Below, piece after piece: positions 25,695-32,821 of a DNA stretch of 64,000 nucleotides. The position numbers and the translations under genes are program-made. The DNA is from JACVRX01 sp046726315. Its GTDB lineage: Bacteria; Actinomycetota; Actinomycetes; Jiangellales; Jiangellaceae. The notes under the pieces were generated by a model. That model was not told the origin of the DNA and ran no database searches. It saw only the letters and a list, made by a program, of their open reading frames with translations. Each line of letters starts with the position of its first letter. Position 1 is the stretch's first letter. The stretch is from positions 1 to 64,000 of the forward strand of contig JBKPAG010000019.1 in assembly GCA_046726315.1 (NCBI GenBank). The letters are read 5' to 3'.

Positions 25695-26630
25695 TCAGCC
25701 GAACCGGCCGGAGATGTAGTCCTCGGTACGTGGGTCGTCCGGATTGGTGAAGATCTTGCTGGTGCGGTCGTATTCGACCAGCTGGCCGTAGCGGTGCCCC
25801 TTGCCGTCGACGTTCGCAGTGAAGAACGCCGTCCGGTCCGAGACCCGGGCCGCCTGCTGCATGTTGTGGGTGACGATGATAATCGTGAAGTCCCTGACCA
25901 GGTCCTGCATGAGGTCCTCGATCTTCGCCGTGGCGATCGGGTCCAGCGCCGAGCACGGCTCGTCCATCAAGATGACCTCGGGCTTGGTCGCGATCGCGCG
26001 GGCGATGCACAGCCGCTGCTGCTGGCCGCCGGATAGCGACAGCCCGTTCTGGTCGAGCTTGTCCTTGACCTCGTCCCAAAGGGCAGCGCCGGTCAGTGCC
26101 TGTTCGACCCGCTCGGCCATCGCCTTCTTGGACAGCTTCTCGCCGATGACCTTGGGACCATACGCGACATTGTCGAAGATCGACTTTGGGAACGGGTTGG
26201 GTTTCTGGAAGACCATTCCGACTCTGCGGCGCACCTCGATGGGGTCGACGTCCTTGGCGTAGAGGTCCTGTCCATGAAACAGCACTCGGCCCTCGACCCG
26301 GGCGGTCGGAATCAAGTCGTTCATCCGGTCGAAGCAGCGGATCACCGTCGACTTGCCGCACCCCGACGGCCCGATCAGCGCGGTGATCTCGTTGCGGCCG
26401 ATCAGCATGTCGACCCCCCGCACAGCATGGAAGTCGCCGTAGTAGATGTCCAGCTTCTCGACGGCGATGAGCGGATCGAGCGGCTTGTGCTCGCGGGAGC
26501 CGTGCTCAGTGTGCTCGGGACGAGGTGGACTGACGACCGGATCTCCGCCGGCCTCGTCCACGGTTTGTATCGGCAGAGTCCCATGTTCAGTCATGTCGTC
26601 TCTCGCCTTGTCGTCGGTCACCATGGTCAC
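25695..26630 (-). CDS. pstB: Phosphate ABC transporter ATP-binding protein
   Basis: A 311-residue ATPase of the high-affinity phosphate importer. Walker A GPSGCGKSTVIRCFDRMNDL, signature LSGGQQQRLCIARAIA, Walker B VILMDEPCSALDP and switch His in VTHNMQQA are intact. The first 50 residues (up to DPLIAVEKLDIYYG) are a Pro/Glu-rich extension not needed for function, so a later start is possible. The GTG 26628-26630 overlaps the pstA stop by 4 bp. It is the last gene of pstSCAB. Confidence 0.96.
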   Translation of the reverse strand: MTMVTDDKARDDMTEHGTLPIQTVDEAGGDPVVSPPRPEHTEHGSREHKPLDPLIAVEKLDIYYGDFHAVRGVDMLIGRNEITALIGPSGCGKSTVIRCFDRMNDLIPTARVEGRVLFHGQDLYAKDVDPIEVRRRVGMVFQKPNPFPKSIFDNVAYGPKVIGEKLSKKAMAERVEQALTGAALWDEVKDKLDQNGLSLSGGQQQRLCIARAIATKPEVILMDEPCSALDPIATAKIEDLMQDLVRDFTIIIVTHNMQQAARVSDRTAFFTANVDGKGHRYGQLVEYDRTSKIFTNPDDPRTEDYISGRFG

Positions 26631-27547
26631 CAGCGCCGCTGGTACTTGTTGCGGATGAAGATCGCCACCGAGTTCATGGCCAGCAGGATGACCAGCAGTA
26701 CAACGATCAACGCGCTGGCCAGGATGATGAAGTCTTCCTGTGGACGGCTCGTGTAACTGTAGATCTGGATCGGCAGCGCCGTGAACCGGTCGAAGACGCT
26801 GGCCGGGTTGAAGGTGAGGAAGCCGGCGACGCCGATGATGATCAACGGGGCGGCCTCACCGATCGCTCGCGACAGCGCCAGGATCGAGCCGGTGGCGATC
26901 CCCGGGATGCTGTTGGGCAGGATCGTGCGCCATATGGTCTGCCATCGGGTGGCGCCCAGTGCGAGCGAGCCGTCGCGTAAGGAATCCGGCACCGCCCGAA
27001 TGGCCTCCCGGCTAGAGATGATGATCACCGGCAGGATGAGCAGCGCCAGAATGATCGCGCCGGCGAGCACGACCGGGCCGAGCGATAGCGGCCCACGCAC
27101 AATCAGCCCAAGCCCAAGGATTCCGTAGACCACACTCGGCACTGCGGCGAGGTTCTGGATGTTGAGCTCGATCAGGCGGTTGTACCAGCGGTCCCGATCG
27201 GCGTACTCCTCCAGGTAGACCGCGGTGAGCACGCCGATGGGCAGGCTGATCAGGGCAGTCCCGGCCATGAGCCAGAGGGTCCCGAGGATGGCGGCCTGGG
27301 CACCCGCGGTCGCTGGGCGGAGTTGGGACGCCTGGTTCCGGAACAGGTCCGCATCCAGGCGGGGCCAACCCTCGACCAGCACGTAGATCAGGAGCGCTAC
27401 GAGGAAGACAATGCCGACGGCGAGGCAGCCGAGCAGGAGGCCGCGGAAACCGACTTCCTTCGGACTGCGATCGTGGCCGCGCCCAGTCACGACCGGTCCG
27501 GGCGGTGGTGCCGCCGGCGCCGGAGGGGTGAGCTCGGTGACCGTCAC
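26627..27547 (-). CDS. pstA: Phosphate ABC transporter permease
   Basis: A 306-residue inner-membrane permease with six helices: N-terminal Pro-rich segment, LLLGCLAVGIVFLVALLIYV, the EAA-type loop SLALGATRWQTIWRTILPN and a C-terminal helix ending RNKYQRRW. GTG 27547 overlaps the pstC stop (GTGA). It forms the channel with PstC. Confidence 0.95.
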   Translation of the reverse strand: MTVTELTPPAPAAPPPGPVVTGRGHDRSPKEVGFRGLLLGCLAVGIVFLVALLIYVLVEGWPRLDADLFRNQASQLRPATAGAQAAILGTLWLMAGTALISLPIGVLTAVYLEEYADRDRWYNRLIELNIQNLAAVPSVVYGILGLGLIVRGPLSLGPVVLAGAIILALLILPVIIISSREAIRAVPDSLRDGSLALGATRWQTIWRTILPNSIPGIATGSILALSRAIGEAAPLIIIGVAGFLTFNPASVFDRFTALPIQIYSYTSRPQEDFIILASALIVVLLVILLAMNSVAIFIRNKYQRRW

Positions 27548-28497
27548 TCGTACTCCTCGCGGTACTTGCGGACCAGTCGGATACTGATGAAGTTCATCAC
27601 CACCGTGATCACGAACAACAGCGCAGCGACGGCGAACAAGGACTCGTAGCCGATGGATCCGGTGGGCTGGTCGCCGGAGGCGGCCTGCGCAATGAACGCA
27701 GTCATGGTCTCGGCGGGCTCTAACGGGTTGAGCGAAATGTTGGGTGTGCTGCCCGCGGCGAGAACGACGATCATCGTCTCGCCCACTGCCCGGCTGATGC
27801 CGAGCACGAACGCCGCGACGATCCCGGAGATGGCAGCCGGAACCACGACCCTGGTGGCCACCTGCATCTTCGTGCTGCCCAGGCCGTAAGCACCGTCCCG
27901 TAACGTCTGAGGGACAGCGGTCATCGCGTCCTCGGAGAGCGACGCCACAGTGGGGATGATCATGACGCCCATCACCAAACCCGCGCTGAGCATGCTGAAC
28001 GTGCCGACGTCGAGGAACTTCTGCAGCAGGTTTGGCGTGACGAACGCGAGCGCAAAGAAGCCGTAGACAACCGTCGGTATACCGGCGAGCACCTCCAGGA
28101 TCGGCTTGAGCACTCTGCGCGCTCTCGGTGAGGCGTACTCGGCGAGGTAGATTGCGGCGCCCAGGCCGAGCGGGATGGCAACGGCCAGGGCGATCACTGA
28201 CGTCGTAAGCGTCGCCGTCACCAGCGGCAGTACGCCGAACTTCTGTTGGGATTCTTGGAATAGCACCGTCCACTCGGTTCCGGTGAGGAAGTCCCACACC
28301 GACACCGCCGGCTCACGGAAGAAGTCGATCGTCGGCCCGATAATCGCGATGACGATCCCAATCGTGGTCAAGACCGACACCAAGGCCGCGAGGAACAGCA
28401 CGGCTTCGATGGCGCGCTCGCCGAGACGTGGCTGCGACCGGCGCAGGGAAACCCCTGCGCCGGCCGACTCTGTCCTGACGCTCACGGACTCACTCAA
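27544..28497 (-). CDS. pstC: Phosphate ABC transporter permease
   Basis: A 317-residue permease, partner of PstA. It has LFLAALVSVLTTIGIVIAI, the conserved GIPTVVYGFFALAFVTP, the EAA loop LRDGAYGLGSTKMQVATRVV and SRAVGETMIVVLAAGS. The start appears to be TTG 28495-28497, overlapping the pstS stop (TTGA); a GTG four codons in is the alternative. Confidence 0.95.
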   Translation of the reverse strand: MSESVSVRTESAGAGVSLRRSQPRLGERAIEAVLFLAALVSVLTTIGIVIAIIGPTIDFFREPAVSVWDFLTGTEWTVLFQESQQKFGVLPLVTATLTTSVIALAVAIPLGLGAAIYLAEYASPRARRVLKPILEVLAGIPTVVYGFFALAFVTPNLLQKFLDVGTFSMLSAGLVMGVMIIPTVASLSEDAMTAVPQTLRDGAYGLGSTKMQVATRVVVPAAISGIVAAFVLGISRAVGETMIVVLAAGSTPNISLNPLEPAETMTAFIAQAASGDQPTGSIGYESLFAVAALLFVITVVMNFISIRLVRKYREEYE

Positions 28498-29480
28498 CCG
28501 CCGATGAGGGTGTCGAACTGTTCCTGAAGCGTGGTCTTCTGCTCGTCGTTGAGCCCGATGAAGCCGGCGGCCTCGACGATCTCGTCGATGTTCTCGATGT
28601 AGAAGCGGACGAACGCCTCGACCTCGGGCCGTTCCAGCGCCTCGGCGGACGGGTAAATGTACAACTGCCGGCCAAGTGGAGCGTACGAGCCATCCTGAGC
28701 AGTCTCCGGGCTCGGCGCGACACAGCCGCTGCCGCCGTCGATCTCCAGCGCCTTTAGAGTCTCCGGGTTCTCGGCGAAGTACGAGTAGCCGAAGTACCCC
28801 ATGCTGCCCTTCGAGCCTTCGACCGCCTGAATGGTCACGTTGTCGTCCTCGGACGCTTGGTAGTCGGTCCGCGAGGCCCCTTCCTCACCGTTGATGGCGT
28901 CGGTGAAGTAGTCGAACGTGCCGGAGTCAGTACCCGCACCGGCCAGCACCAGCGGCTCATCCGGGAACGATGGATCGACCTGGTTCCAGCTGTTGACCTT
29001 CGAGCCCGGTTCCCAGATGGTTTTGAGCTGTTCGACTGTCAAGCAGGTAGCCCAATCATTCTCTGGATTGACCACGACGGTCAGCGCGTCGTTGGCGATC
29101 GCGAACTCGTCCTGGGTGACGCCGTTCTCCTCACAGATCGCGATCTCGTCGTCTTCGATGGGCCGGGAGGCGTCGGAGATATCGGTCTCGCCGGCGCAGA
29201 ACTTCTCGAACCCGCCACCGGTGCCGGAGTTGCCGACCGAGACCTGGACACCGGGGTTCTCCTCCTGGAAAAGCTCCGCGGCTGCGCTGGTCAGTGGGAA
29301 TACCGTGCTGGAGCCATCGACGACGACCTGACCGGAGAGAGCGGCTTCAGTGCTTTCATCGCCGCCTTCAGCAGATGTGTTCTCAGGATCGTTGCCGCCA
29401 CCGCAGGCGACCAGCACGAGGGCGGTCGCGCTCACGGCCGCCAGCGGCGCCCAGCGCCGGCTCGTGGGACTGATCTTCAC
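28494..29480 (-). CDS. pstS: Phosphate-binding lipoprotein
   Basis: A 328-residue periplasm-equivalent phosphate receptor with signal peptide and lipobox LVAC (Cys about 26), the phosphate-contact segments DGSSTVFPLT and GNSGTGGGFEKFC, SDASRPI, and AGTDSGTFDYF. First gene of pstSCAB, with all junctions overlapping by 4 bp, so the operon is one translationally coupled unit. A PHO-box-like repeat lies 84-105 bp upstream. Confidence 0.96.
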   Translation of the reverse strand: MKISPTSRRWAPLAAVSATALVLVACGGGNDPENTSAEGGDESTEAALSGQVVVDGSSTVFPLTSAAAELFQEENPGVQVSVGNSGTGGGFEKFCAGETDISDASRPIEDDEIAICEENGVTQDEFAIANDALTVVVNPENDWATCLTVEQLKTIWEPGSKVNSWNQVDPSFPDEPLVLAGAGTDSGTFDYFTDAINGEEGASRTDYQASEDDNVTIQAVEGSKGSMGYFGYSYFAENPETLKALEIDGGSGCVAPSPETAQDGSYAPLGRQLYIYPSAEALERPEVEAFVRFYIENIDEIVEAAGFIGLNDEQKTTLQEQFDTLIGG

Positions 29481-29563
29481 GTGAGTTTTCCTTCCGTGGA
29501 CATGCTCGTCGACAATGCAATGACACCGCGAAGGTAGGCAGCACAGGTGACCGAGTGGCCCGC

Positions 29564-29585
29564 GGCGAGTGAACGAACGGTGAAC
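29564..29585 (-). promoter_or_regulatory. PHO box upstream of pstS
   Basis: On the coding strand of pstS: GTTCACCGTTC followed directly by GTTCACTCGCC, two 11-bp direct repeats matching the GTTCACC units bound by PhoP/RegX3-type regulators. Spacing and orientation are as in known actinobacterial pst promoters. The likely binder, RegX3, is encoded at 56311. Confidence 0.8.
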
Positions 29586-29658
29586 GCAAGTCGCCGAGTA
29601 CCGGTCGTCTTCCGGACGCGGGGGTTACCGTGACGTGAACTGGCAGCGTCGTCTGCCG

Positions 29659-30143
29659 TCAGCTGCCCGGCTGCAGCCAATGCAGTGCCTGTCCATGGCA
29701 GCCGGCGAGGGCGAGGGGTCTGCCGTCCAATCCGAGGAAAACCTGAAGGGGCCGGCGGGTGGCAAACAGACCGACGTGAGCAATCCCGGCAGCACCTCGG
29801 GGCTCTCGGTGAAGATCCAGTGCCCGGGTAGGGATTCGACGAGCTCGATGAACGCGATCCGGGCGGCGGGTGAGAGGTAGGCAAACACGCGCTGTCGAAG
29901 ACGACCAACGTGGCGTCCGCGGGGTTCCTCAGCGGCCAGCGACGCAAGCTCAGACACCAGGTCTCCGCGTCGGATCATCGGCGGGTCGGAACGGACGATG
30001 CCGACGGCGGCACGGAGCCGGCCGAGGCGTTCGTGCTGACCGGGCCAGATGAGCGATTCGAACCAGCGCCGGTCGTCGTCATCGGCCACATCGAACGGGT
30101 TGAGGTTGATGCCGGCCCGCCAGACCACCTTCGGTACCTGCAC
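29659..30143 (-). pseudogene. DUF2332-family protein, C-terminal remnant with frameshifts
   Basis: The fragment begins mid-protein with VVWRAGINLNPFDVADDDDR and FESLIWPGQHERLGRLRAAV, typical DUF2332 sequence. It shifts frame in the ADATLVVFDSA region and again before VFLGLDGRPLALAGCHGQAL (translation of a third frame), then reaches TGA 29659-29661 after LHWLQPGS. The N-terminal two thirds are missing. DUF2332 has no established function. It is bounded upstream by the palindromic element at 30223, which may mark the rearrangement point. Confidence 0.72.
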
Positions 30144-30222
30144 CGGGTGTGCGGTGTTGACGCCGTCACGCTTCCAGCATCGACGAGGTTTCGGCCCCGC
30201 AAGGTAGGCCTCGCTGTGCTGA

Positions 30223-30310
30223 AAATGACCACGGGGAGCAGGCGTGCCTATACCCCATCAGGCATGCAAGCCTGGTGGGGTATGCACAGGCATGGTCCCC
30301 GTGGTCATTT
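30223..30310 (+). repeat. 88-bp near-palindromic repeat element, copy 1
   Basis: The ends are AAATGACCACGGGG (30223-30236) and its complement CCCCGTGGTCATTT (30297-30310); the core is caggcatgcaagcctg (30259-30274). The arms pair over most of their length except for a conserved internal mismatch patch (gcctatac against gtatgcac). The right end supplies the TAA stop of the Nudix gene (30309-30311). Same orientation as the copy at 59112, opposite to the copy at 63800. Confidence 0.92.
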
Positions 30311-31265
30311 ACGAAGAGTCGGGGGTGCTGCTGGCGGCGGCCGGGTCGCCGATGTCGAAGCGCTCGACGGCGACGGGGACGCCGCCGCGATGGTGGACCA
30401 CCAGGAAGTCGCCAGCGTGCAGCGGCTCCGACGGTGCGAGATCCGGGCTCGGTTCGGCGGTTGCCGAGATGATCTCGGGGAGGATCGGCCGGTGTGAGCA
30501 GACCAGGGTCCGGGCGCCGTCGGCGAGCAGCGCGCGGGTCAGCTTCTCCACGCCGAACGGCTGGGCTTCGTAACGCTCTTCGGAAAGCACCGGCTCGAGC
30601 TCCAATGACACACCGGCCGCATCGACGAACGGCTGCACACTGTCGACACACCGGACTGCATCGCTTGACACCACCCGGTTGAGCGTCAGTGCCAGAAACG
30701 GTGCGACCAGCGCACGCGCATCCCGGGTTCCACGGTCGTCCAATGGACGCAAGGCGTCGGGGCCATCCCATGACGAACGTTCTTGAGCTTTGGTGTGCCG
30801 CAGCACGGCGAAGGGCACCGTCCGAACCTCACCGTCGAGAAGCGCCCCAACCACGTCGGCGTCTCGGGGATGGGTCAGCCGGCGAACCGCGTCGGCCGCC
30901 GGCAGGAACGTGATCTTGTCGATCTCCTTGGTGCCCCTCCACGCCGGTGCATCGTCGTCGGCGCGGCCGGCCCAGTAATACACCCGCTTGGGCAGGCCGT
31001 TGGCGATGTAGTGCTGGGTGGGCAGCGGGCGGCCGAGTTCGACCCGGTGCCCGGTCTCCTCTTCCACTTCGCGCATGGCACAGGCCAGCAGATGCTCACC
31101 ATCGTCCAGCTTCCCTTTGGGCAGCGACCAGTCGTCATAACGCGGGCGGTGCACCAAGCAGATCTCCAGGCCACCGTCGTGCTCGGGGTCCGGTCGCCAG
31201 ACGACGGCACCAGCGGCGATGACGGCACCGTCCGCCGCTTCGGAGCCGGTCACGTCGCCAGCCAT
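30309..31265 (-). CDS. mutT1: Nudix hydrolase fused to a histidine-phosphatase domain (MutT1-like)
   Basis: About 318 residues in two domains. Residues about 12-150 form a Nudix domain with box GKLDDGEHLLACAMREVEEE-TG. From about 165 a histidine-phosphatase-like domain begins with VLRHTKAQERSSW (the RHG-equivalent). This layout is that of mycobacterial MutT1, which hydrolyses 8-oxo-dGTP and diadenosine polyphosphates and then dephosphorylates the product. ATG 31265 overlaps the CYTH-CHAD gene by 16 bp; the frame opens earlier to 31298. The stop codon lies inside the palindromic element. Confidence 0.9.
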   Translation of the reverse strand: MAGDVTGSEAADGAVIAAGAVVWRPDPEHDGGLEICLVHRPRYDDWSLPKGKLDDGEHLLACAMREVEEETGHRVELGRPLPTQHYIANGLPKRVYYWAGRADDDAPAWRGTKEIDKITFLPAADAVRRLTHPRDADVVGALLDGEVRTVPFAVLRHTKAQERSSWDGPDALRPLDDRGTRDARALVAPFLALTLNRVVSSDAVRCVDSVQPFVDAAGVSLELEPVLSEERYEAQPFGVEKLTRALLADGARTLVCSHRPILPEIISATAEPSPDLAPSEPLHAGDFLVVHHRGGVPVAVERFDIGDPAAASSTPDSS

Positions 31266-32821
31266 CGCCGCCACTTGCGCCGGCTGACCTTGGGCCACAG
31301 CTTCGCGAATTCGCGGCGGGTCGCTATGACCCGCTCGCGCTCGGCCGCGAACAGCACACCGAGCGTGAAGCTGGCGTGCGGGTCGACATTCGCCACGAGC
31401 GCCCGGATCGCCCTGCCAGCGTCCGCTGCGTCTTGATGTTCGCCCAGCACCTCGGTGATCCGCTCCATCTGACGAGCGAACTCTTCGGCCTGCTCGCCAA
31501 GTACGGGAGCGACCGCCTCACCGGCGTACCGTGCCCGCTTCGCTGCTATCCGGACTTGGTGCCATTCGTCGTCCGGGGCGCCTCCTGGGAGCTCCGACTC
31601 ATTGGCCAGGACAGTTTTTGCCCTCGTAGCCAGCCGATTCCATGCCTTCCGGACCCGCGGTGGCAGTGCGTCGCCGGACGGCAGGTCGCCCCTTTCGGTC
31701 GTCGGCGGTTTGGAACTCGCCGCTACCAGGCGTTCGTGGAGTTCGACATATCGATCGGAAGTCATCAGCGTGGCAACCCTGGCTTTCGCTCCCACCTGTC
31801 TTTCCCGGATGGGGCCGAGGACTGTCACCGATGGGTCGTCGGGTACGAGATCGTCGGGAATAGCCGCCATTTGCGCCTCGAGTCGCGCGGTCAACACCTC
31901 TAGCTCGCGCAGTTCGCCGAGTCCGCTGCCGGCCCAACGGAGTTCTTCGCGCAGCTCGTCTGCCCATTCCCGGTCGAGCAGCGGCCCGAACACCCGCAGC
32001 CCGCTGCGCAATCGGCGGCAGGCGACCCGCATCTTGTGCACCGAGTCCCATGGCCCGTCCGGATCACGGCGAAATTTCAGATCGGCGCCGCGCAATGCCC
32101 GGGTGTGATGTGCGATGAAGGCCCTCACGGCGGCGCTTGCCGGATCGTCCGGCCCGACGTCCTCTGGTTCAGGCACCTCCGGCGGAGCCGACGCCTGTGG
32201 GCCAAGCGCTCTCACCGCCTTCGAGATGAACTCCCCGGTAACCGCGCCGGACTGGTCGAGCCGGGTAATGACGTGCTCGACCAGCTCCGGCGGGGCGTCC
32301 TCGGCGAGCTCGAGCTCGAGCTCGCGGAACTGCGCGGACGCCTGACCGGAGCCGTCGATCACCTGAACCGTGTCGTCGACCAGCTCAGCGGCCCGATGCC
32401 CCGACGTATCGAGCACGTCTCGGACGTGCCGGGTGGTGCGGAGGGTCGCCACCGGGTGCACCGGGCTGTGCCGGATCACGGAGCGGACGAGCTCTAACAA
32501 CGCGGGCGGCGGGGCCTGTGGATCTCCCGCCGAGAGTGGCAGTCTCAGCTCGTCACGCACCTCGGCGGCGGCCTCGGGCACATTGACCTTCAGGTGCCAG
32601 CCCTCATCGGGTCCGCCGGTGCGGCGACGAAGGGCCATGCCCTCGCGGAGCAGCCTCAGGTCCGGTGTGTCGTAGTAGGCCGTCTCGAGTTCTACGGTGC
32701 CGTGATCGTCGACTCCGGATACCAGGCCTGCGCTGACCAGTTCAGGGACTCGGTACAAGCCGTGTACGCGGAACTTGTGCTCGACCTCGCGTACTGCCGG
32801 CACGGGTTCCGCGAGGCTCAC
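31250..32821 (-). CDS. CYTH and CHAD domain protein
   Basis: A 523-residue protein: N-terminal CYTH (triphosphate tunnel) domain with the start VEHKFRV, LETAYYDTPDLRLLREGMAL and paired acidic strands to about 200, then a CHAD helical domain (about 225-520) with conserved histidines and arginines (SVHKMRVACRRLRSGLRVF, HQVRIAAKRARYAGEAV). CHAD binds polyphosphate and CYTH hydrolyses or binds triphosphates. It is coupled to ppk1 by a GTGA overlap, which strongly suggests a polyphosphate role. Confidence 0.92.
   Translation of the reverse strand: MSLAEPVPAVREVEHKFRVHGLYRVPELVSAGLVSGVDDHGTVELETAYYDTPDLRLLREGMALRRRTGGPDEGWHLKVNVPEAAAEVRDELRLPLSAGDPQAPPPALLELVRSVIRHSPVHPVATLRTTRHVRDVLDTSGHRAAELVDDTVQVIDGSGQASAQFRELELELAEDAPPELVEHVITRLDQSGAVTGEFISKAVRALGPQASAPPEVPEPEDVGPDDPASAAVRAFIAHHTRALRGADLKFRRDPDGPWDSVHKMRVACRRLRSGLRVFGPLLDREWADELREELRWAGSGLGELRELEVLTARLEAQMAAIPDDLVPDDPSVTVLGPIRERQVGAKARVATLMTSDRYVELHERLVAASSKPPTTERGDLPSGDALPPRVRKAWNRLATRAKTVLANESELPGGAPDDEWHQVRIAAKRARYAGEAVAPVLGEQAEEFARQMERITEVLGEHQDAADAGRAIRALVANVDPHASFTLGVLFAAERERVIATRREFAKLWPKVSRRKWRRWLAT

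Noticed and set aside
24681..26036. A 451-residue plus-strand open frame
   Set aside because: It crosses the csoR remnant, its operator, the acidic protein and pstB without any coherent domain.
26627..28297. A 556-residue frame that would lengthen PstA
   Set aside because: The upstream half is a shadow of pstC; PstA starts at the GTG overlapping the pstC stop (27547).
30223..30310. tRNA gene or integron attC site
   Set aside because: The fold is one long near-perfect hairpin with no cloverleaf arms or anticodon, and no integrase or cassette structure is nearby.
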